Below, one piece after another: positions 32,911-38,454 of a stretch of DNA of 38,454 bases. The position numbers and the translations under genes are program-made. Each line of letters opens with the position of its first letter. Within the stretch, counting starts at the first letter, position 1. The notes below the pieces were generated by a model. That model made no database searches. It saw nothing but the letters and a program-made list of their open reading frames with translations, and had not been told where the DNA came from. This DNA comes from an uncultured Pseudomonadota bacterium (lineage in GTDB: Bacteria; Myxococcota_A; Bradymonadia; Bradymonadales; GCA-2716585). The stretch covers positions 1-38,454 of the forward strand of contig CAKZKQ010000181.1 of NCBI GenBank assembly GCA_937123825.1, given 5' to 3'.

Positions 32911-33636
32911 ATGGATTTCAAGGGGATCAAGATCACGTGGCTTGGGCATTCGACGTTTGTGTTGCAAACCCCGGAAGGCAAGAAGGTGTTGGTGGATCCG
33001 TTTTTGGCCAGCAGCCCGGTCTGTCCGGAGGCCTACCATGAGGTGGAGACCGATGCTATCCTGATCACCCACGGTCACGGGGATCACATGGCGGACGTCT
33101 TTACGGCGGCGCCGCGTTGCTCGGGGCCGATTGTGGGCATCTACGATCTGACCCAATGGCTGGGCACCAAGGGTGTCGATGGCAGCAAGTTGATGGGGAT
33201 GAACAAGGGTGGGACGATCTCGCTCGACGCCTTGAAGATGACGGTGACGATGACCGACGCGCGTCACTCATCGGTCTTTGTGGATGAGGATGGGACGTAC
33301 GTGCCGCTTGGCGAGCCGGCGGGTTTTGTGCTTGGGTTCTCCAACGGGGTGAAAATCTACATCGCGGGGGACACGTCGCTCTTTGGGGATATGGCGTTGA
33401 TCGGCGAGCTGTGGTCGCCGGACGCGGCGATCCTGCCCATTGGTGATTGGTTCACGATGGATCCGCGTCAGGCGGCTTACGCGTGCCGGTTTTTGGGTGT
33501 GAAGGCCGTGGTGCCTTGCCACTACGGCACGTTCCCGATCTTGACGGGAACCCCCGAGAAGCTCACCGAAGAGTTGGCCGCGTTGAACCTCGACGTGGAG
33601 GTGCTTGCGGTGGGCATTGGCGAGTCTGTGCAGTGA
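32911..33636 (+). CDS. UPF0173 metal-dependent hydrolase (beta-lactamase fold)
   Basis: A 241-residue cytoplasmic protein of the UPF0173 (YtkL) branch of metallo-beta-lactamase-fold hydrolases. Visible: WLGHSTF, the metal motif THGHGDHMAD (about residue 52), DARHSS, YIAGDTSLFGDM and VVPCHYGTFPILTG. The metal site appears complete. The substrate is unknown; the family is nearly ubiquitous. The ribosome site AAGAGGAG precedes the ATG. Confidence 0.92.
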   Translation: MDFKGIKITWLGHSTFVLQTPEGKKVLVDPFLASSPVCPEAYHEVETDAILITHGHGDHMADVFTAAPRCSGPIVGIYDLTQWLGTKGVDGSKLMGMNKGGTISLDALKMTVTMTDARHSSVFVDEDGTYVPLGEPAGFVLGFSNGVKIYIAGDTSLFGDMALIGELWSPDAAILPIGDWFTMDPRQAAYACRFLGVKAVVPCHYGTFPILTGTPEKLTEELAALNLDVEVLAVGIGESVQ

Positions 33637-33649
33637 GTGGAGCGTGGTG

Positions 33650-34855
33650 ATGCGGCGCTGGATGTGGTGTGTGTCAGTGTTGGTGGTGTTGTGGGGCTGC
33701 GGTGAAGAGGCGGCCCAGGACAACACCTGCAGTCTCAACAGTGATTGCCCCCCTGAGGCCTCTTGCATAGAGGGGTCGTGTCAGGTGGAGTGCGTCGAGG
33801 ACCGCGATTGTCCCGACGGGCAAGCCTGCCAGCGAGGTCAGTGCAGCACCGAGGCGGTCACGTGTCTGGCCGACGATGAGTGCGCTTACGCCCACGCCTG
33901 CGTGCAGGGCGCTTGTGAGCCCATAGAGGGGTATTGCGAGAGCAACGAGGAGTGCGGCGCTGGTCAGGCGTGCTCGCGGGAGACCAACCGCTGCATTGAG
34001 GATGACGGTGCGCGCCCTTGCGACGATGTTGGCGATTGTTTTGCCGATGAGGTCTGCCTGGAGGGGCGCTGTGTGGTGGATGAAGGTCCGCCGCCGTGCG
34101 TGCTCAACAGCGATTGTGCCAGCGCCGAGATTTGCCAGAACGGTCAGTGCGTGCCGGGTTGTGAGAGCGACGGGGATTGTCTGGCAGGTCAGATTTGTCA
34201 GGCGGGCCAATGTGCGGAGGGTTGTGGTTCGGACGTCGACTGCCCTGCCGATCAGATCTGTCGCCAGGGGCGTTGCTCGGACGAGTGTCAACTCAACAGC
34301 GATTGTCCCGGGACCCAGCTTTGTCAGGATGGCCGCTGTGTGGCCGAGTGTGTCGAAGATCGCGACTGTGGCCAGGACCGTTTGTGCCGCAATGGGCAGT
34401 GTGTGGCTGAGTGCATCACGACCGTGGACTGTGGTCAGGGCTTGGTCTGCGAGGCGGGCCGCTGCGTCGAGGACGACACCCCTGCGGATCCCTACACCGG
34501 CACCTTTTTGCTCTCCAGCCCCCAGCCCATTCAGCGCTGCAACGCCATCACCAGCATCAACTACGATTCGCGGTTGGTGCAGGCGGACCAGAATGGGCAG
34601 GGCTTCACCTTTACCTTCAGCAACCCGCTGACGGTCTACAACGGCACGGTCAGCGAGGCTGGCGTGTTTACGGTGTCATGGTCGGGTTTGCAGGGGGCGA
34701 CGGCCAACTGCGGCGAGCTCAACACGTCCAACACCTACCGAGCGGCCTTCCAGAACCCGGACTTTCTGGAGGGGACGTTGACGGTCGAGTTCTTCTTCCA
34801 GTTGGCCGAGTGCAACTGCACGTTGAACTGGCCGATTGTCGGGACCCGACAGTAA
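33650..34855 (+). CDS. Cys-rich lipoprotein with 11 tandem disulfide repeats
   Basis: A 401-residue exported protein with lipobox VLWGC. From about residue 25 to 280 it holds 11 tandem repeats of the form C-x5-C-x5-C-x4-C (for example CVEDRDCPDGQACQRGQCS), each likely a small two-disulfide knot. Such arrays are very common in Myxococcota surface proteins. The C-terminal 120 residues form a beta-rich domain with four more Cys (QRCNAITS, ANCGEL, ECNCTLNW). Function is unknown; surface exposure is inferred. It starts 13 bases after the hydrolase gene, so it is possibly cotranscribed with it, and it converges with an hsp20 gene. Confidence 0.85.
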   Translation: MRRWMWCVSVLVVLWGCGEEAAQDNTCSLNSDCPPEASCIEGSCQVECVEDRDCPDGQACQRGQCSTEAVTCLADDECAYAHACVQGACEPIEGYCESNEECGAGQACSRETNRCIEDDGARPCDDVGDCFADEVCLEGRCVVDEGPPPCVLNSDCASAEICQNGQCVPGCESDGDCLAGQICQAGQCAEGCGSDVDCPADQICRQGRCSDECQLNSDCPGTQLCQDGRCVAECVEDRDCGQDRLCRNGQCVAECITTVDCGQGLVCEAGRCVEDDTPADPYTGTFLLSSPQPIQRCNAITSINYDSRLVQADQNGQGFTFTFSNPLTVYNGTVSEAGVFTVSWSGLQGATANCGELNTSNTYRAAFQNPDFLEGTLTVEFFFQLAECNCTLNWPIVGTRQ

Positions 34856-34888
34856 ATCCACCCATCACCGCTGATGTGCGCATGTTGA

Positions 34889-35266
34889 TCAGGCCATGTT
34901 GACCTGGATCTTGCGGGGCAGGTGCGCCTGCGTGCGGGGCAGGTGGACGCGCAAGACGCCGTCGAGGAGTTTGGCGCCGATGGCGTCGGTTTCGACGTCG
35001 TTGGGGATGGCGAAGGTTCTGCGGAAGTCCACCGGGCGCCATTGGAGCTCAACGGCCTCAAGCTCGGGCAGGTCGGCCATGGTGGCTTCGAGGGTGAGGG
35101 TGCGTTTTTCGATCTCCACCGAGAGGTTTTCCTGGGTGACGCCGGGCAGATCGGCCAGCAGCAGGTACTCCTTGTCGTTCTGGTAGACGTCGACGCGGGG
35201 GGCGACGGTGGGGCGATTGGAGAGGGGTTTGAGGGCTTCGTGGTTGTTTTCAGGGGCGTTGTTCAT
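34889..35266 (-). CDS. small heat-shock protein Hsp20, copy 1
   Basis: A 125-residue alpha-crystallin-domain chaperone: VDVYQNDKEYLLLADLPGVTQENLSVEIEKRTLTLEA, then FRRTFAIPNDV...GAKLLDGVLRVHLPR. The C-terminal I-x-V anchor is seen in KIQVNMA. Such proteins hold unfolding proteins for DnaK and ClpB. It lies 83 bases after a second hsp20 on the same strand, so the two form an operon. Confidence 0.92.
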   Translation of the reverse strand: MNNAPENNHEALKPLSNRPTVAPRVDVYQNDKEYLLLADLPGVTQENLSVEIEKRTLTLEATMADLPELEAVELQWRPVDFRRTFAIPNDVETDAIGAKLLDGVLRVHLPRTQAHLPRKIQVNMA

Positions 35267-35349
35267 GGTGTCTTTGCCTCTTTGAGCCCAGCGACCCTCT
35301 GGTTTTGAGGCCGCTGGTTGTTTTTTGGAGCGTCTTTGATGGGTTTGGG

Positions 35350-35814
35350 TCAGCCCACGCGGACCTGGATCTGGCGCGGTTTTTCGGCGGCGGCTTTGGG
35401 CACGGTGATGTGCAGGATGCCGTGCCGCAGGACGGCCTCGATCTTGTCGGCGTCGATCCGCGTGGGGAAGGCAAAGGAGCGCGAGAACGCCGCTGGGGCG
35501 CGTTCCTGTCGGTGGGCGCTGTAGCCTTCAGGGGCGGCGTCGGCGCTGGATTCGGCCTTGAGGGTCAGGCCCTCGTGGTGGGCGCTGAGGTGAATGTCCT
35601 CGGTCTTGAGCCCGGGGACGGCGGCGCGGATCACGTAGTTGTCGCCGTCATCAAAGAGGTTGGCCTTGGGGCCAAAGCCGCGGCGCGCCTCGGTGGGGCT
35701 TTGATGGGTCAGGGCGGGCTCCAGTTCGCGCAGCAGGGCGCCAAAGTGTCCCATGAGGGCGTCAAAGTCGTTGTGTGCGCGGCGGTTGTTGTGGGTGCGA
35801 AGCCAGAATGCCAT
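35350..35814 (-). CDS. small heat-shock protein Hsp20, copy 2
   Basis: A 154-residue alpha-crystallin-domain protein: an N-terminal arm of about 50 residues, then ANLFDDGDNYVIRAAVPGLKTEDIHLSAHHEGLTLKAE, FSRSFAFPTRIDADKIEAVLRHGILHITVPK and the C-terminal IQV anchor. It differs clearly from copy 1, so the pair may form mixed oligomers. The ATG at 35814 follows GGAGGAC; the frame is open to 36084 but only through AT-richer promoter DNA. It is first in the hsp20 pair. Confidence 0.92.
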   Translation of the reverse strand: MAFWLRTHNNRRAHNDFDALMGHFGALLRELEPALTHQSPTEARRGFGPKANLFDDGDNYVIRAAVPGLKTEDIHLSAHHEGLTLKAESSADAAPEGYSAHRQERAPAAFSRSFAFPTRIDADKIEAVLRHGILHITVPKAAAEKPRQIQVRVG

Positions 35815-35845
35815 GGGTTTGTCCTCCTGTGGCGTGTTGAAAAAC

Positions 35846-35872
35846 TTTTGGAAATCTATATTTACTCCAAAA
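35846..35872 (-). promoter_or_regulatory. inverted repeat upstream of the hsp20 pair
   Basis: TTTTGGA and TCCAAAA stand 13 bases apart, 30-60 bases before the start. Related TTTTTGGA blocks recur at about 35910. The region is visibly AT-richer than its surroundings and may hold the heat-shock promoter and operator. No CIRCE element was found. Confidence 0.3.
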
Positions 35873-36114
35873 AGACACACGGGTGCATCGAACCAAAGTG
35901 TACGTTTTTGGAACGTTTTTATGTTTTTGAGGCTCTTTGAGCCTGTTTTGACGGGTTTTGTGTGTGGCGGCGCACTTCTGATGGGATTTGATTGTGTTAT
36001 CCCGAAGTGTCTTTGGTGTGGGCGTTTGTGCCCTGCCGCGCTGACAGGAAGTAAGAAAAACACCGGCGCGTGAGCGTCAAGCACTTTTTTGAGCGCGCGC
36101 CAAACCTGAAGATG

Positions 36115-36429
36115 TCAGGGGTGTTCGAGGAGCGTCTGGCAGACCTTGCTCAGCTCATGGTTGACCACGCGGGCGGCTTGAACGCGCAGATCGGGTGGTG
36201 TGGTGTAGAGGATGCGCAGTTGAACGCGCCGAGTCTTGGGGACAAGGGCGATGGTGCCACCGAGGGGCTCGTTGAGGAGGAAGAAGTCGCGGATGTTGCG
36301 AACCAGCCCAAAGCGGGGGTCGTCGGTGAGGCACTGAACGAGCCGGTGCGCGTCGAGCGTCTCGGGCAGCTCGACGCGCCACAGGAGGTTGGTCATGCAA
36401 CCTTTTTCAAGCGTCAGTGGCAGGTCCAT
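36115..36429 (-). CDS. small hypothetical protein downstream of the V4R protein
   Basis: A protein of about 104 residues with no recognised family. It is a mixed alpha/beta sequence (LLWRVELPETLDAHRLVQCL, then VQLRILYTTPP). The ATG at 36429 lies 10 bases after the stop of the V4R gene, which suggests coupling; ATG 36396 with AAAAGG upstream is an alternative. It is likely the second gene of a two-gene operon and may be a partner of the V4R protein. Confidence 0.6.
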   Translation of the reverse strand: MDLPLTLEKGCMTNLLWRVELPETLDAHRLVQCLTDDPRFGLVRNIRDFFLLNEPLGGTIALVPKTRRVQLRILYTTPPDLRVQAARVVNHELSKVCQTLLEHP

Positions 36430-36439
36430 GAGGAAGGTC

Positions 36440-37702
36440 TCAGGCGCGCACGACGACCATTTCATCAAAGTCATCGCCCATGCCCAGGCAGCGGGTTTCT
36501 TCGGCCTTCCAGGGGATTTTGCCCTTGAAGAGGCTGGCGTAGAACTCGGTGGTCAATTGCGGTTTTTCCAGCCAGGGCACGTCGTACATCATGCGCATGA
36601 TGGCTTGGGCGGCGCCTTGGAAGGTGAAGCATGTGCCATGGTCGGTGGGATCGTAGAGCGTGCGATAGTAGGCGCTCTCGTAGGTCGAGGGTGAACGCAA
36701 GACGAGGCGCTCACCGGGGAGAAACTCGCCGATGGACCACTGCCCAAAGCCGAGTCCTCTGGCGATGGCGCAACAGGCCACGAGGGTGTCGCGAGGATCG
36801 CCGCTGAGGGGTCCTGCCAGTGACTCCCATTCGGGTGACAAGAGGATGCCGCCGAAGGTGCGAAAGACGCAGACATGGCCGGACTCGCGCAGGAGTTCCT
36901 GGAGGATGGGTCGCAGCGCGGGTCGGGTTTGGTTGATGTGGTCCAAGGCGCCGTAAGTGATGCGGTTGTAGTAGTTGGACATGTGGGCGGTGATGATGAC
37001 ACCAAAGCCCTGGATGAGCCCGCGTTCGTCGCTCAACGCCCCGCTGGTGAATTCGCGCAGCCCGGTGGCCAAGGCATCAATTTCGTCCTCATAGAGGGCG
37101 TCTTCGACTGGTTTGAGCCGGTCGAGGGTGTCAATGCGGTCGACCGTCAGACTGCTGGCAGTGTCTTGTCCCCCTGAGATGACAAACTGGCATTGTTCAT
37201 TTTTGAGGCTGACGCACTGGGTTTCGGTGGCTGTGACCGTGTTGATCGGCAGCTTGAAGGCGTAGGCCGTGGCGGCAGCGACAAAGCCAGCGGCGAAGGC
37301 GTCGGTGGGGTGCATCCGTTGGAGCTGCTCACCGTACTTTTCGCACCAACTGTAGCCGTAGTGTAGGGGGTTGCCCTGGGCGGTGCCTCCAAAGGCAGAC
37401 GTTTGGAAGGACAGACGCCCGTGGCCCATGGCCGCAAAGAGGCTGCGGGCCATGTCCATGCGCTCTTCTGGGGTCTCGAGGCCTTGTTGGTTGCCGACGT
37501 CGGCCAACAATTGGTAGCTGGCGTCGCGGGCGGCCATCATGCGCAGCCGTGTGGCATCCAGTGGCCCCAGCGCGTCCTCGATGGTCTGGTCAAGGAAGAG
37601 GTTGATGTGGTGGCAGTGGAAGACCGTGGGGGTGTCTTCAAGGTATCGAAACCCGAACTCAGGTGCGGCGCCCCAGTGTTGTGTAATATCGACGGAAGCC
37701 AT
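36440..37702 (-). CDS. protein with two V4R-like domains
   Basis: A 420-residue cytoplasmic protein that seems to hold two V4R (4-vinyl reductase-type ligand-binding) domains. The first (about residues 20-180) ends in PTDAFAAGFVAAATAYAF, then ETQCVSLKNEQCQFVISG, with the typical paired cysteines. The second (about 240-420) has a matching layout ending in AEETRCLGMGDDFDEMVVV, with only one Cys. V4R domains bind small hydrophobic ligands or heme-like compounds and occur in regulators and in bacteriochlorophyll enzymes. There is no DNA-binding domain. The ribosome site GGAG lies about 9 bases before the ATG. The family assignment is by eye and only moderately sure. Confidence 0.5.
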   Translation of the reverse strand: MASVDITQHWGAAPEFGFRYLEDTPTVFHCHHINLFLDQTIEDALGPLDATRLRMMAARDASYQLLADVGNQQGLETPEERMDMARSLFAAMGHGRLSFQTSAFGGTAQGNPLHYGYSWCEKYGEQLQRMHPTDAFAAGFVAAATAYAFKLPINTVTATETQCVSLKNEQCQFVISGGQDTASSLTVDRIDTLDRLKPVEDALYEDEIDALATGLREFTSGALSDERGLIQGFGVIITAHMSNYYNRITYGALDHINQTRPALRPILQELLRESGHVCVFRTFGGILLSPEWESLAGPLSGDPRDTLVACCAIARGLGFGQWSIGEFLPGERLVLRSPSTYESAYYRTLYDPTDHGTCFTFQGAAQAIMRMMYDVPWLEKPQLTTEFYASLFKGKIPWKAEETRCLGMGDDFDEMVVVRA

Positions 37703-37821
37703 GAAGTTGCGCTCCGGTTGGTGGGGTGTGCTTGCGTATCCATCGTGGCGTGCGCGCGGTGCGCGCAGCGCGTCTCCTCAGAGGGGTCTGAGGCGATGGC
37801 GCGGTAGTACACCTTTGTCGG

Positions 37822-38454
37822 TTAGATTTGAAGGCTCTGAACGCCGAGGATGTTGCAGGCGGCCCGTTCGAGGCGCTGTGTTTGTTCCGAGTCCATGGTG
37901 CCGGGGCTGTTGAGCAGGTCAATGCCAAGGCCTGTTTGCAGTGCGAGGCGCAGGCGAGTGGCGTGCTGATCGGGAGCGTAATTGTCGAGGTAGTCCATGA
38001 TGAGTTCTGCGCGAGAAGCGGCCGGTGCGGGCTCGGGTTCGGGCTCGGGGACCGGTTCAGGTGCTGGCGCAGGTGCAGGGGCCGGTTCAGGTGCACGCAC
38101 GGGCGCAGGTGCAGGTGCAGGCGCAGGCTCTGGCACAGGTGCAGGGGCCGGTGCAGGCTCTGGCGCGCGCGGCGCTTGTGCGCTGGGGAGGCTCGACGTG
38201 ACCAGTTCGCCCAGTTGCCGGGCCTGAAGCCTGGCCAAACCCAGCGGGATCTGGCTGTTGAAGAGCCAGCAGGCCACCAGGCGGCTGCTGAGCTGGCGCG
38301 TCAACAGCAGGTGCCTGTCGCCTTCGATGATCATGTCGCCCAACAGCGCGGTGCCCAGCTGTGCCATGACGGCCTTTTGGGATTGGATCAGTTGTCCAAT
38401 GGGTGCGCTGGCCAGCGCGGCGTCGCTGCTGCTCTGGCTTCTGCTCCAGGTCAG
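37822..38454 (-). CDS. partial protein with Pro/Ala-rich linker
   Basis: The frame is open to the right end of the window, so the N-terminus is missing; 210 residues are visible. A helical part (MAQLGTALLGDMIIEGDRHLL, LGLARLQARQLGELV) is followed by about 50 residues of alternating Pro and Ala with Glu (38010-38165). A small helical C-terminal part follows (AELIMDYLDNYAPDQHATRL). I do not recognise a family. A flexible linker between two interaction domains is the likely design. It lies 119 bases upstream of the V4R gene on the same strand, so it may be in the same operon. Confidence 0.65.
   Translation of the reverse strand: MTWSRSQSSSDAALASAPIGQLIQSQKAVMAQLGTALLGDMIIEGDRHLLLTRQLSSRLVACWLFNSQIPLGLARLQARQLGELVTSSLPSAQAPRAPEPAPAPAPVPEPAPAPAPAPVRAPEPAPAPAPAPEPVPEPEPEPAPAASRAELIMDYLDNYAPDQHATRLRLALQTGLGIDLLNSPGTMDSEQTQRLERAACNILGVQSLQI
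38010..38165. repeat. short GC-rich tandem repeats coding the Pro/Ala linker
   Basis: Variants of GGTGCAGG and GGCGCAGG recur in short direct repeats on this strand, coding for Pro-Ala pairs on the other strand. Such tracts often change length by slippage. Confidence 0.7.

Overview
This 38.5 kb window is GC-rich chromosomal DNA, probably from a member of the Myxococcota or a related deltaproteobacterial lineage (Bradymonadales-like). That placement is an inference. It rests on the rpmF-ACP-rpiB-ribD-ribBA-ribH-nusB gene order, the many large secreted lipoproteins (thrombospondin type 3, FG-GAP and Cys-knot repeats), the AgmX/PglI-type domain, several alternative sigma factors, and the lack of phage or IS genes. 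I found no rRNA, tRNA, CRISPR array, transposase or integrase.

Layout. 1-2.0 kb: an MCE/MlaD lipid-transport protein on the minus strand, divergent from the next operon. 1.9-8.2 kb: a plus-strand housekeeping operon with a good sigma70 promoter: yceD (DUF177), rpmF, an unusual ACP-RpiB fusion, ribD, ribBA with a degenerate cyclohydrolase half, ribH, nusB with an insertion, and a lipoprotein. 8.2-11.8 kb: minus-strand genes for a small protein, a ferredoxin, a FliA-like sigma factor, an outer-membrane protein, TtcA and a low-molecular-weight phosphatase. 12.0-20.2 kb: a plus-strand block with an OprP-like porin, a giant PHP-domain lipoprotein, a periplasmic protein, a double AAA ATPase and a cytochrome c lipoprotein; the last four overlap end to end.

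20.2-23.9 kb holds a metal-stress RiPP locus of the bufferin type. The minus strand carries the precursor (DUF2282/BufA1-like, with a lipobox), then after a 439-bp highly structured spacer the DUF692 MNIO enzyme (BufB) and the DUF2063 partner (BufC). Divergent from it lie an ECF sigma factor and a one-TM anti-sigma candidate. The shared upstream region contains two almost identical back-to-back promoters, each reading GGCAATC, 16 or 17 bases, CGTC. This implies that the sigma factor activates both its own operon and the RiPP operon.

24-30.3 kb: an ADP-ribosylglycohydrolase, a diheme cytochrome c with polylysine linkers, a 1195-residue TSP3/FG-GAP lipoprotein and a MOSC protein. 30.25-31.0 kb has no credible protein gene. 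It has a near-consensus sigma70 promoter, a 138-nt nested inverted-repeat structure, a terminator, two and a partial copies of a 72-bp repeat whose hairpin is kept by compensatory changes, and another 112-bp inverted-repeat element. I read the first part as a candidate structured ncRNA of about 330 nt. 31.0-38.45 kb: an AgmX-domain lipoprotein and a TolA-like coiled-coil membrane protein, a UPF0173 metallohydrolase, an 11-repeat Cys-rich lipoprotein, two Hsp20 chaperones, a small unknown protein, a two-V4R-domain protein, and a Pro/Ala-linker protein cut by the window end.
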